From NCBI GenBank assembly GCA_002753395.1, contig PEAB01000015.1:21324-55520 (forward strand): a stretch of DNA of 34,197 bases, written 5' to 3'. Position 1 is the first letter of the stretch, and the number at the start of each line of letters is the position of its first letter. Source of the stretch: Nitrospirae bacterium MYbinv3 (GTDB lineage Bacteria > Nitrospirota > Thermodesulfovibrionia > Thermodesulfovibrionales > Magnetobacteriaceae). Shown piece after piece: positions 16,816-25,693 of the stretch. A program made the position numbers and the translations under genes. A model generated the notes under the pieces. That model was not told where the DNA came from, made no database searches, and saw nothing but the letters and a program-made list of their open reading frames with translations.

Positions 16816-17933
16816 TTTGAAGGTTGCTGTGAAGCGGGTTTTTTAATAGAGACCTTAGAACCAGTGACCAGACGCAGTTGCCCGTCTGTTACAACGTTAT
16901 CACCTGGATACAGTCCAGTGTCAATGACTGTCTCGCCATCCAGCGTGATGGAGGTCTTAACGGGAGTGATCTGCACCGTCTGGTTGTCTGATATCACAAA
17001 TACGTACTGTCCCTTTTGCCCCGTGAGCACAGCCTCAGAGGGTACTACAATAGAGTGCGGTCTTGTGGTGAGCCTCAGCACTGCGTTTACAAACTGCCCG
17101 GGCCACAGTCGTCTGTCCGTGTTCTCAAACATGCCCTTGAGGTGTATGGTTCCCGTTGCCTTATCAACGGCGTTGTCTACAAACGTAAGCACACCCTTTT
17201 CCGGGGGTAAATCCGTTTGAGGGATTATTGCCTCTACGATGAGCTTTTCAGAGGCCATGTACTTTTTTATCTGTTGCAGGTGTTGGGCGGGTACGGCAAA
17301 GTTCACATATATGGGCTGCACCTGATTGATGACCACCATAGCCTTGTTGTCGTCACTGGCCTTTATGATGTTGCCCTGATTCAGGAGTATGCTTCCCAGA
17401 CGGCCAGAGATGGGGGAGCGGATGCTGCAGTACTCCAGTTGCAGGGCTGCGTTGTCTATGGCAGCTCTGCCGGCATCCGCCGACGCCCTGAGGGCATCCG
17501 CGTTGGTGCGTAACTGCTCGTACTGTGAGGTTGAGATGTACTCCTTCTGGAGAAGCTTCTCATATCGGGCGGCCTCCCTTTGGGCATTTTCAAGTTGTAT
17601 GGTGTCTCTGATAAGATTTGCTTGAAGCTGCTTAAGGGCTGCTTCAAACGGACGGGGGTCGATGGTAAAGAGTATATCGCCTTTATTAACGTCTTGCCCC
17701 TCCTTGAAGTGGATGTGCTGGAGCTGACCGCCCACGAGGGACTTTACGGAGACGGTTGCATATGCCTCCACCTCGCCAACTGCCTTAAGCAGCACGGGGA
17801 CATCTTTTTCGACAGCCGTGGCAGCAGTAACAGAGACTACCGGTGGAGGTGCAGGGGGGGGCTTCTGTTTCTCTTTTTCTGCGGTGCATGACGTCAGGAC
17901 TAGAAGCATAAGTAACGCTGTTAGGGGCTTCAT
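16812..17933 (-). CDS. RND efflux periplasmic adaptor (membrane-fusion protein)
   Basis: A 373-residue lipoprotein: the signal peptide ends in LTSC with the lipidated cysteine at 16, followed by a Pro-rich linker. The core has the usual order of split lipoyl domain (VGEVEAYATVSVKSLVGGQL ... FKEGQDVNKGDILFTIDP in pieces), helical hairpin (about 95-165), second lipoyl half (CSIRSPISGRLG), beta-barrel and membrane-proximal domain. It bridges the inner-membrane pump and the TolC-like channel. It overlaps both neighbours by 4 bp (ATGA), so all three are translated as a coupled unit. Confidence 0.94.
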   Translation of the reverse strand: MKPLTALLMLLVLTSCTAEKEKQKPPPAPPPVVSVTAATAVEKDVPVLLKAVGEVEAYATVSVKSLVGGQLQHIHFKEGQDVNKGDILFTIDPRPFEAALKQLQANLIRDTIQLENAQREAARYEKLLQKEYISTSQYEQLRTNADALRASADAGRAAIDNAALQLEYCSIRSPISGRLGSILLNQGNIIKASDDNKAMVVINQVQPIYVNFAVPAQHLQQIKKYMASEKLIVEAIIPQTDLPPEKGVLTFVDNAVDKATGTIHLKGMFENTDRRLWPGQFVNAVLRLTTRPHSIVVPSEAVLTGQKGQYVFVISDNQTVQITPVKTSITLDGETVIDTGLYPGDNVVTDGQLRLVTGSKVSIKKPASQQPSK

Positions 17934-19336
17934 CGCCTTTCCCCCATGGCTTTTTCAATACTTGCCTGGGCTATCTTGTAATCAGTGAGGGCCTGGATGT
18001 GGGCGGTGTTTGCGTTGCTGTAGGTGACGTCGGCGTCTGTCACTTCAATGGGATTGCCCACGCCTGCTGCATATCTGCCATTTGCTAAATCAAGGTTTTC
18101 CTTGGCCTGCCGTACAGTTACAGCGGTGGCAGTGATCCTTTCCTCTGCTTCTTTCAGGTTGAGGTATCCCTGCTGCACCTCAACGATGATGCCTTGTTTT
18201 ATGGTCTCTTCGTTTGCCTTCAGGACGTTAAGGTTTAGTTGGGCCTCTTCTATCTGCTTTTTGGTCAGGTAGCCGCTGAATATAGAAATTGACACCTGTG
18301 CGCCGATGTTCCAGCCGCCGTTAATGGCAAAGGATTCACCGCCCCATGAGTAACCTGCGCTGCCCTGTACGGTTGGGTAGTAGTCCTTTTTTCTAAGTTC
18401 GATGGTTTGTCTTGCGGCCGCCTGCTTTGTCTTGATGGACTGTAGGTCTGCCCTATTATTAAAGGCCGTTTCTATAATCTTATCGAGTGAGACGTCGTAT
18501 CTTTTAAACATAAGGTTGTCCTGAACCAGGTACTCTGGGGCGTCTGGGACGCCCATAGCGTTGTTGAGGTTGACCCGTGCCAGGCGCAGGGCGTTGTCGG
18601 CCTTGATCATGCTGAGTTTGGCATTACTGAGGTCTACCTCGGCCTTTGTGACATCAAACTTTGCGCGCTCGCCAACTGAGTAAAAGCCTATGGCCTGTTG
18701 CAGGTGTTGTTGGAACTGCATCACGGTCTCCAAGGCGACTTCACGGTTTCTACCTGCCTGCAGCAGAGTGTAGTAGGCCTGTTTGACGTTATAGACAATC
18801 TGTGCTGTGGTGTTGCTGAGGTCATAGAGCGAGGACTCGGCATTAAGTTCCTGGATCTTTACCTGTGTCTTGACCCTTCCAAAGTCGTAGATGTTTTGTT
18901 TTATAGTAGCGCTGCTTGTGTATTGATTCAATCCGGTAGGGGGTACCGACATACCTCCGGTTGTTGGTTGGTATCTGCTGTAGGAGGAGGAGAGATCCAT
19001 CTGGGGATAGTTACCAGCCCCCGCCTGACCGATCTTGCTCTGGTTAGCCATAACCGTATAAGCAGCCGCTATAATGCTTGGCTGGTTTTTGATGGCCAAG
19101 TCGATGCAGCGCTCCAAGAACAGCGTCTCGCCCATCGAGATCGCTTTTGCGCAATCGGGGCCACACTCCTCAACCTTTTGTACCAGCGCCATGTCAGAGT
19201 GTCTTTGGAAGTCGGCATCGGTGTCAGCCTTGGGCGTGTCCTTGGCGTAGAGCCAAGCAGGCAGGAACAGTATTGCCAGCACCATAGAGGACAGTAAAGC
19301 CATATTGGCCATCTGTATTTTCGCGTATAGTCTCAT
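17930..19336 (-). CDS. TolC-family outer-membrane efflux protein
   Basis: 468 residues from the ATG at 19336. That start has a good AAAGGTGA ribosome site; the upstream in-frame ATG at 19372 has none. An N-terminal signal peptide ends near LYA-K (residues 31-32). Two repeated helical halves of the OEP fold follow, with long coiled-coil segments (for example AEVDLSNAKLSMIKADNALR, split at about 235-255) and the conserved GRYAAGVGNPIEVTDA near the C-terminus. It forms the trimeric exit duct for the pump encoded downstream, and is the first gene of the operon. Confidence 0.92.
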   Translation of the reverse strand: MRLYAKIQMANMALLSSMVLAILFLPAWLYAKDTPKADTDADFQRHSDMALVQKVEECGPDCAKAISMGETLFLERCIDLAIKNQPSIIAAAYTVMANQSKIGQAGAGNYPQMDLSSSYSRYQPTTGGMSVPPTGLNQYTSSATIKQNIYDFGRVKTQVKIQELNAESSLYDLSNTTAQIVYNVKQAYYTLLQAGRNREVALETVMQFQQHLQQAIGFYSVGERAKFDVTKAEVDLSNAKLSMIKADNALRLARVNLNNAMGVPDAPEYLVQDNLMFKRYDVSLDKIIETAFNNRADLQSIKTKQAAARQTIELRKKDYYPTVQGSAGYSWGGESFAINGGWNIGAQVSISIFSGYLTKKQIEEAQLNLNVLKANEETIKQGIIVEVQQGYLNLKEAEERITATAVTVRQAKENLDLANGRYAAGVGNPIEVTDADVTYSNANTAHIQALTDYKIAQASIEKAMGERR

Positions 19337-19488
19337 CGTATCACCTTTTATGTTTATTAGTTTTAACATCATATTCTAAAGCAAGAAGCACTAAAAATGC
19401 AAAGCTGAATTTTTGATCTTGGGGATTGAAGTGATGGTGACAAAAAGTTACTTCTTACGTAATAGTTCACCCATATGTGTATTAAGAA

Positions 19489-19546
19489 GGTAGGGCTTTG
19501 CCTCTGCCGCAGGGGTTCGCAACCCCCTCCCTCAGCCCTAATGCTG
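19489..19546. repeat. Dispersed GC-rich repeat fragment
   Basis: GGGCTTTGCC..., GCAGGGGTTCGCAACCCC and CTCCCTCAG match 24313-24370 almost throughout, including the closing ATGCTG. A related stretch lies at 2570-2616 near the kinase start. It appears to be an interior variant of family 1. It lies in the divergent gap 19337-19817, where the rest shows only the sigma-54-like site. Confidence 0.65.
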
Positions 19547-19736
19547 GTATAAACGCAACTTGGTATGAGCAGATTGACGCTGCTGTCAAATTTCCAACAA
19601 GCAGTTTATATGCAGGCTTAACATAGGGCAAAATTTTCTTACAAACGTAAAAATCTGGTCATCACAGCATAGAATAGAAAGGGCTATGAGCCTAAATATC
19701 TAAGACACAATGCCCGTTTAAAGGCAGTTCTAAGTA

Positions 19737-19752
19737 TGGCGTAGATATTGCA
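19737..19752 (+). promoter_or_regulatory. Sigma-54-type (-24/-12) promoter
   Basis: TGGCGTAGATATTGCA has the invariant GG and GC exactly 10 bases apart and matches the TGGC-N7-TTGCA form. Transcription would start near 19763, which supports the downstream ATG (19818) as the start of the first exopolysaccharide gene. It implies control by an enhancer-binding protein, not seen in this window. Confidence 0.55.
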
Positions 19753-19817
19753 GGTAACCACTGAGGTGATTGTTTGGCGAATTATTCAGATTATATAAAA
19801 GTGAAGGATGGGACAAT

Positions 19818-21776
19818 ATGGTTAGAGATAGTTACAAGATAGTTTTTAACGGAGACATATTAGCCGGCCATGATAAGGTGTGTGTGGTAGATGAGCTGGC
19901 AAAGATATTTAAGGTTGAAAAGAGAAAGATCGAGGCGATATTTTGTAATAAACCAGTTGTTATAAAAAAGGAAGTCTCATATGAAAGGGCTAAAAAATAT
20001 AAGACAGTCTTGAATAAGGCAGGGGCTGATTGTTCGATTATTAGAAACGCCAAGCCAAGCGATGCTCTAAATGCACGTCCAAGCAGTGAAAATAATAGTA
20101 CGCTTGGGGCGTCACCAAGTAAGATACAAACGGGGAACGTGTCGCAGGGGTCTGCGCCTGTTAAATATGCCATTATGTTTAATGGTGATATATTACCAGG
20201 ATATGATAGGCTCACCGTTAAAAATGGATTGGCTAAGCTGTATATGCTCGACGTCAGAGGGATTGACAGTGTTTTTCGTGGCAAACCTATTGTGATTTTA
20301 AGGGAGGCCCCTTATGATGTTGCTGTCAGTCACAAAACCCTTATGAATAAGATAGGGGCTGATTGTTTAATCTGCTCGCAGGATAACTTGAAGAGCTGGT
20401 TTGAAAGAAAAGAACATAAAAAGGTAAAGTCAGATTATAAAAAAGAACTCAAACCCCTTAGCGTTACTTCAAAAGAAGAAGCGGTTAACGAACATTATGA
20501 TGTAGCTAAAGACGAGATAAAGGTATGTTTATCCTGTGGGTTTAAGAATAATCACAGTGTCAGCGTTTGTAGCCGGTGTGGAAGACCTTTCTTATTCACA
20601 CGTTTACGGTCTAACGATCTGTTGGATGAAGATACGGGTAGTAGCAATAAGGCATTTAGCCTGTCTAAGAGGTATCCGTTGGACAATATGCCTAGCAATG
20701 CTTTATTTAATGGGGATGTTGATGGAAGCCTGAAGAAGCTCTTTAAGACGGACAGAGTGATGGTTGACACACTATCCCGTGGTAACGGATATGCTGTTAA
20801 AAGAGACGTCCCATATGAAGCAGCACAAGACATTAAGACTATGTACAGCAGGGCAGACAGGGATTGTTCTATTATAAGCGCTAAGATGCAGCTTGATAGC
20901 ACACCCAAAGAGCAGTTAATGCCAGAATTGCTTTTGATAAGTACCAACACGTTAGAGTATCCGTTAAACGGTGAGATACCAGGTAAGGTTAGAGCCAATG
21001 AACTTAAAGAGGAATTAAAGGCTAGTTTGTCTGATATGCCGGCGGACAAGCCAATCCTTAACCAAAAAACGGGTCAAAACAGCATGGTGGATAGCAAAAA
21101 AGCAGTAGATGATAAGGTGTTTCTTTCAGAGAAGGTATTTTCACTGATCAAGAGGAATGAAAGAGAGCAGGCCAATTTCATAGGGCACCTTACAGTTGCC
21201 AAGCGTGAACACGGCTATAAGAAGATACTAGTTACCAGCGCTAACAATTTTGAAGGTAAGACGACCACTGCTATCAATATTTCCTACTCCATCTCAAAGG
21301 CAACTAACGAGAGCGTTTTGTTGGTTGACGGCAATATCCATAAGCCTACAATCTTTAAGCTGTTTAACACAGTCAACACACCGGGGCTTACGGAGTATTT
21401 CCTTGGTCAGGAGGACTACTACGCCTCAATACAAGCAACGATGTACAATAATCTTACAATCATGCCGAGCGGTCTGGAGATCTCCAACTCAAATGATTTA
21501 TATGACGCTTCTATTTTTGAAAATAAGCTCAACGAACTTAAGGCCAGATTCAACTATATCATCTATGATAGTCATAGCGTGTTGAGCTACCCTGACACGT
21601 CAATAATAGCACGTTACTTTGACGCCATAGTGATAGTGGTTGAGTGTGAAAAGACCAAGTACGATGTCATACAGCAGGCCAAAGATAAACTTGAATCCGT
21701 TGGGGGAAAGATCTGGGGGGTTGTGATGAATAAACGTAAGTTTTATATACCGAGGTTCTTGTATGGCAAGATATGA
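19818..21776 (+). CDS. CpsD/BY-kinase-like P-loop protein with repeated N-terminal domains and zinc ribbon
   Basis: 652 residues from the ATG at 19818 (GAAGGA 9 bp upstream; an in-frame TTG at 19770 is less likely). Two clear copies of a domain of about 65 residues (FNGDIL-G-D...LAK...KP-VI...GADC) span residues 5-75 and 120-190. A shortened third copy and a fragment of a fourth follow. Between copies two and three is a CX2C-X10-CX2C zinc ribbon. The C-terminus (about 440-652) is a P-loop ATPase like CpsD or the Wzc kinase domain: Walker A NFEGKTTTA, Walker A' LLVDGNIHKP, and IIYDSHS for Walker B. The usual DxDxR of Walker A' is changed, and the tail has no tyrosine cluster. It probably pairs with the Wzz-like protein to control polymer export. 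Confidence 0.85.
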   Translation: MVRDSYKIVFNGDILAGHDKVCVVDELAKIFKVEKRKIEAIFCNKPVVIKKEVSYERAKKYKTVLNKAGADCSIIRNAKPSDALNARPSSENNSTLGASPSKIQTGNVSQGSAPVKYAIMFNGDILPGYDRLTVKNGLAKLYMLDVRGIDSVFRGKPIVILREAPYDVAVSHKTLMNKIGADCLICSQDNLKSWFERKEHKKVKSDYKKELKPLSVTSKEEAVNEHYDVAKDEIKVCLSCGFKNNHSVSVCSRCGRPFLFTRLRSNDLLDEDTGSSNKAFSLSKRYPLDNMPSNALFNGDVDGSLKKLFKTDRVMVDTLSRGNGYAVKRDVPYEAAQDIKTMYSRADRDCSIISAKMQLDSTPKEQLMPELLLISTNTLEYPLNGEIPGKVRANELKEELKASLSDMPADKPILNQKTGQNSMVDSKKAVDDKVFLSEKVFSLIKRNEREQANFIGHLTVAKREHGYKKILVTSANNFEGKTTTAINISYSISKATNESVLLVDGNIHKPTIFKLFNTVNTPGLTEYFLGQEDYYASIQATMYNNLTIMPSGLEISNSNDLYDASIFENKLNELKARFNYIIYDSHSVLSYPDTSIIARYFDAIVIVVECEKTKYDVIQQAKDKLESVGGKIWGVVMNKRKFYIPRFLYGKI

Positions 21777-22863
21777 GCATTATCTCTGTGTAGGCAAGGC
21801 AAGCGTTTTATTCTTGCTAGTGGTTTTGTTTGCCGCTTGTTCTTCAAACTCATCTGATGTGAAGGTTCATAATATTAAAGACATACCTCAGGATGAGTTA
21901 AGAGATGCTGTGATTAAGAATTATGACTATTTTCCAACATACAGGATCATGTCTGGGGACATCTTAGACGTTCTTTACCAGATGCACACATGGGATGTTA
22001 AGGAGCAGTTCAAACTGGCGGTTGACACAAAGGTGGACGTGAAGTTCGTACATGTGCCAGAGTTAAACGAGACACAGACCATAAAACCTGACGGCACAAT
22101 ATCTCTCCCCTTTATTGGAAAGGTGCAAGCCGTAGACAAGACGGTAGAGGAGCTGTCAAAGGAGCTCAAGCGTGCATACTCAAAGATACTCAGAAACCCG
22201 GATTTGTACATAATCATAGCCGATTATAATGCTCGCATCAAGGAGCTTAAGCTAGACCTGCACACCGCCCCGCGCGGCCTCAGCAGGCTTACAACGGTAC
22301 GCCCCGACGGTTTTGCTACGTTTGCCATGCTCGGTGATGTATTCGTCATCGGAAAGACTATCCCTGAAGTCAACTCTGAGCTGAATGATTTGTATGCAAA
22401 GATGATCCCAGGGCTGCACGCCGTGTTGTTTCTTGAAAAGAACTCAGGTTTTGTCGTCTATGTGTTAGGCGATGTCAAAAAACCCGGTGTATACAGCATA
22501 GTTAAACCAATAACCATATTAGAGGCCATTGGTTTGGCAGGTAGTTTTGAGTACAGCGCTAAGCTCTCAGACATTGTGGTCATAAGAAGGGAGAAGGACA
22601 AGATCATTGCCAGGGCAATAGACGCCAAAGCGCTTATGAGTATGAAGGATAGCGACCATACGGATACCTTCTTACTAAGACCTGACGATATTGTGTACGT
22701 ACCAAAGAGGTTCATTACGGAGGCTGCTCAGGTAGCTAAAGACATAGGCGACTTGATATTCTTTAGGGGTTGGTCTGTTGGATTCTCATGGGAACTACAC
22801 AGGGAAAACCTTGCTACTACACCGGCTCCAACGGTAGCGCCTACTCCTACCCCAGCGACATAA
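21763..22863 (+). CDS. Wza-like polysaccharide export lipoprotein
   Basis: 366 residues, overlapping the preceding gene by 14 bp. The signal peptide ends in a lipobox FAAC, making C26 the lipidated residue. The Poly_export domain follows: YRIMSGDILDVLY near 60-72 and IKPDGTISLPFIGKV. A second SLBB-like part has VRPDGFATFAMLGDV, and then a third (VYVLGDVKKPGVYSI). The tail is Pro/Thr-rich. It should form the outer-membrane or periplasmic exit channel for the exopolysaccharide. The protein is compact with two or three SLBB-type domains, as in GumB/ExoF/Wza relatives. Confidence 0.9.
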   Translation: MARYEHYLCVGKASVLFLLVVLFAACSSNSSDVKVHNIKDIPQDELRDAVIKNYDYFPTYRIMSGDILDVLYQMHTWDVKEQFKLAVDTKVDVKFVHVPELNETQTIKPDGTISLPFIGKVQAVDKTVEELSKELKRAYSKILRNPDLYIIIADYNARIKELKLDLHTAPRGLSRLTTVRPDGFATFAMLGDVFVIGKTIPEVNSELNDLYAKMIPGLHAVLFLEKNSGFVVYVLGDVKKPGVYSIVKPITILEAIGLAGSFEYSAKLSDIVVIRREKDKIIARAIDAKALMSMKDSDHTDTFLLRPDDIVYVPKRFITEAAQVAKDIGDLIFFRGWSVGFSWELHRENLATTPAPTVAPTPTPAT

Positions 22864-22906
22864 GGATGTAAACGCTTATAATCTTAATATATAAAGAGGT
22901 AAAAAG

Positions 22907-24274
22907 ATGGAAGATATCAAACGAGAGATATTAACGATACTGTTTAGGCAAAAGGCTACTATTATCCTTACAACAATAATGATATTTACCTGTTCAGTGC
23001 TGGTAGCCTTTTTTTGGCCGCCAACGTATTCGGCATCAGGCGCTATCTTGGTAAAGTCGAAGAAGGCGGAGAAGACCCCTGACTCTCTTGAAAAAGAGCT
23101 GATACGCACAAATCCAATCACAAAAGAAGACCTGTCAACAGAGGTGCAGATACTGACGTCTTTTGACGTAATAGCAAGAACCGTTAAGCACCTTAAGGAT
23201 ACTAATAAATATCCGCTAACGTTGATGAAGAAATCAGACGTGAACAAGGAGTATTACGATATAAAAGACTCTATCAAGACAGAGATAATCCCCTCTTCAA
23301 ATGTTATCACAATTACGTACTATGACAAGAACAAGGATTTTGCTGTGATGTTTCTGAAAGAGCTGATACTAGAGTATATAGGCTTTCGTATGAGTGTGTA
23401 CAACCCTGAGTCGACTGAGAATTTCTATACAAGTCAAACAAAAGAGTTTAGAACTAACCTCATAACCCAAGAGGGCGAGTTGATCGCCTCGGTAGAGAAG
23501 ACCCACTCAGCCGACCCCGTAAAGGAGATTGAGAACAACCTGGTCATAAAGGTTGACCTGGAAAGACTGTTGAATAACCTCAAGACAGATGTGATTGACA
23601 AGACAAACCTCATAGAAACGCTTAATAAAAATATCAACGCTAAAAACCCAGATGCTTTTAAGTTCATCGAAAACGTAGCATCTATAAAGCAGTTGAGTGT
23701 GTCGCTTAACGACCTTCAATTAGAAAAGATAGCGTACCTGAAGAAATACCTGCCTGAGAGCGAAAAGATAGCCCTTATAAACGAGCAGATCAGTAAGTTA
23801 GAGGGAAAACTCATGTCCGAGGCAAAGAACTACAAGGTGGTGTTAGAGAAAGACCTCAATACGATACAACAAAAGATACAGGACTTACAACAGAGATTAA
23901 ACGTAATCAATACTCTTAACGTTGAACTAAAGAAACAGGCCATCAGAAATGATCGTATGAACCTTGAAAAAAACGTACTCAACGACTCCTATACAACCTT
24001 GTCGTTAAGAAAGAACGAGTCGCGGTTAAACAGTTCGTTGGCCACCAATTTCTTTATCAACGTAATAACTGAGGCGTTTCCAAGTAACGGGGCAGTGTTT
24101 CCTAAAAAGCGCATATTGCTGCCTATTGGATTGATCGCAGGTCTATTAACAGGATGCACGTTTGGGTTTATACGCGACTACTTCAACAACACGTTTAAAA
24201 CGCCTAGGGAAATAGAGGATTTTGCAAAACTCCCCCTCCTTTTTTCAATCCCCTCCGACGACAGGGTAAAGTGA
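22907..24274 (+). CDS. Wzz/GNVR-type chain-length and export co-polymerase
   Basis: 455 residues, with AGAGGT upstream of the ATG. Membrane segments lie near residues 17-35 and 405-425. The periplasmic part between them is a long coiled coil (about 175-370) ending in the GNVR-like region. The N-terminal PPTYSASGAILV is the family signature after the first helix. It lacks an attached kinase domain; the ATPase-like partner is encoded separately two genes upstream. Together with the Wza-like protein, these three genes form a typical envelope-spanning export apparatus for capsule or exopolysaccharide. Confidence 0.88.
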   Translation: MEDIKREILTILFRQKATIILTTIMIFTCSVLVAFFWPPTYSASGAILVKSKKAEKTPDSLEKELIRTNPITKEDLSTEVQILTSFDVIARTVKHLKDTNKYPLTLMKKSDVNKEYYDIKDSIKTEIIPSSNVITITYYDKNKDFAVMFLKELILEYIGFRMSVYNPESTENFYTSQTKEFRTNLITQEGELIASVEKTHSADPVKEIENNLVIKVDLERLLNNLKTDVIDKTNLIETLNKNINAKNPDAFKFIENVASIKQLSVSLNDLQLEKIAYLKKYLPESEKIALINEQISKLEGKLMSEAKNYKVVLEKDLNTIQQKIQDLQQRLNVINTLNVELKKQAIRNDRMNLEKNVLNDSYTTLSLRKNESRLNSSLATNFFINVITEAFPSNGAVFPKKRILLPIGLIAGLLTGCTFGFIRDYFNNTFKTPREIEDFAKLPLLFSIPSDDRVK

Positions 24275-24312
24275 AACACCCTGCCTCCTTACCTACCTTC
24301 AACCGCATGAGA

Positions 24313-24370
24313 GGGGAGGCTCTGCCCCTGTCGCAGGGGTTCGCAACCCCTCCCCTCAGACCTAATGCTG
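24313..24370. repeat. Dispersed GC-rich repeat fragment, second copy
   Basis: Matches 19489-19546 (GCAGGGGTTCGCAACCCC and the ATGCTG end). It is followed directly by GTTGACTTAAGGC, which also occurs at the end of tlyA (13465-13477). Confidence 0.65.
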
Positions 24371-24397
24371 TTGACTTAAGGCTGTAAAGATAAATAA

Positions 24398-24492
24398 GGA
24401 GGGCTTTGCCCTCCCTAGACCCACCCACAAGGGAACCAGTCCCCTTGACCCCATTATACATTACTTGTTCCCCATGTTTTTTTATGCACCCC
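24398..24492. repeat. Family 1 element fragment, copy D (left end missing)
   Basis: Contains GGAGGGCTTTGCCCTCC, GACCCACCCACAAGGG, CCCCTTGACCCCATT and the right end TTATGCACCC, but not the left GGGTGCATAAG. It ends 6 bp before the gmd promoter. Confidence 0.7.
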
Positions 24493-24498
24493 AAAATA

Positions 24499-24528
24499 TT
24501 GTAAAACTGATTTATTTTTGTATATACT
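24499..24528 (+). promoter_or_regulatory. Candidate promoter of gmd
   Basis: TTGTAA (24499-24504) is 18 bp from TATACT (24523-24528), and 16 bp from the overlapping TATATA. A second A/T-rich TATAAT lies close by, near 24543. The ribosome site is GGAAGGT before the ATG at 24591. Confidence 0.45.
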
Positions 24529-24590
24529 ATAGTTGCCGAATACTATAATAATAAATGTTAACATATTCTTAATAGAGTGGAAGGTTAATA

Positions 24591-25649
24591 ATGAAAAAGG
24601 CGTTAATAACTGGCATTACGGGTCAGGATGGGAGCTATCTGACTGAGTTGTTGTTGGAGAAGGACTATGAGGTGCATGGTTTTATAAGGCGTGCTAGCAC
24701 GGTAAATACAAGCCGTATAGACCATTTGATAGAAGATCCTAGTTTGAAAGACAAGAGGCTGTATTTATACTATGCCGATCTTAGCGATGGCGGCTTAATA
24801 ACAAAACTGGTAAAGCAGATCAGACCAGATGAGGTATATCACCTTGGGGCGCAGAGTCATGTACGGGTCAGTTTTGACATGCCAGAGTACACCGGGGATA
24901 TAACTGGTCTGGGAACGCTGCGTGTCTTGGAAGCGATAAAGACAGTTGGGATAGACGCCCGGTTTTATCAGGCATCTTCCTCTGAGCTATTTGGTCAGGC
25001 CAAGGAAGTTCCACAGAGGGAGACAACGCCGTTTTATCCTCGTTCGCCTTATGCGTGCGCCAAGGTATACGCCTACTGGATAACGGTAAACTATAGGGAA
25101 GGCTACGGGCTTTTTGCATGTAACGGTATATTGTTCAATCACGAGTCCCCACGACGGGGGGAGACCTTTGTAACGAGAAAGATAACCCGCACTTTGTCAC
25201 GGATAAAGCTCGGTTTAGAGGATAGACTCTACCTTGGCAATATGGATGCCAGAAGAGATTGGGGCTATGCCAAGGACTATGTAGAGGCCATGTGGATGAT
25301 TCTTCAACATGATGTACCTGATGATTACTGCATCGCCACAGGGGAGACTCACTCGGTACGTGAGTTTGTTGAGACGTCGGCGAGTTATTTAGATATGAAC
25401 ATCGCATGGGAAGGTCAGGGAGTCAACGAAAAGGGTATAGATCGAAAGACGGGTAAGGTCATCGTTGAGATCGACCCCAGGTACTTCAGACCAGCCGAGG
25501 TAGATGCACTTGTAGGGGATGCCTCCAAGGCTAGAGATATGATAAAGTGGCAGCCAAAGGTCAAATTTAAGGAGCTTGCAGCCATTATGACTGAGGCGGA
25601 CTACGACCGGGAAAGCAGTCTAATCAAAAATACTGTATATGCTCCGTAG
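24591..25649 (+). CDS. gmd: GDP-mannose 4,6-dehydratase
   Basis: Converts GDP-D-mannose to GDP-4-keto-6-deoxy-D-mannose, the precursor of GDP-fucose, rhamnose and related sugars. The 352-residue length fits the family. The extended SDR nucleotide site [11 protein letters not shown] is at 7-17. SSSELFG (about 130-136) and the catalytic YxxxK (Y154, K158) are intact. The [15 protein letters not shown] and FRPAEVD segments are diagnostic of the family. It lies in an exopolysaccharide cluster, so it probably feeds a deoxysugar into that polymer. The expected second-step enzyme (fcl/rmd) is not in the window. Confidence 0.96.
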   Translation: MKKALITGITGQDGSYLTELLLEKDYEVHGFIRRASTVNTSRIDHLIEDPSLKDKRLYLYYADLSDGGLITKLVKQIRPDEVYHLGAQSHVRVSFDMPEYTGDITGLGTLRVLEAIKTVGIDARFYQASSSELFGQAKEVPQRETTPFYPRSPYACAKVYAYWITVNYREGYGLFACNGILFNHESPRRGETFVTRKITRTLSRIKLGLEDRLYLGNMDARRDWGYAKDYVEAMWMILQHDVPDDYCIATGETHSVREFVETSASYLDMNIAWEGQGVNEKGIDRKTGKVIVEIDPRYFRPAEVDALVGDASKARDMIKWQPKVKFKELAAIMTEADYDRESSLIKNTVYAP

Positions 25650-25693
25650 GCCCCAGGAAACTGAAGCAGCATTGTCGTGCCCATTTGAATAAC

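Noticed and set aside
24204-24494. 96-residue minus-strand frame
   Set aside because: It covers family 1 repeat fragments and the end of the Wzz-like gene on the other strand.
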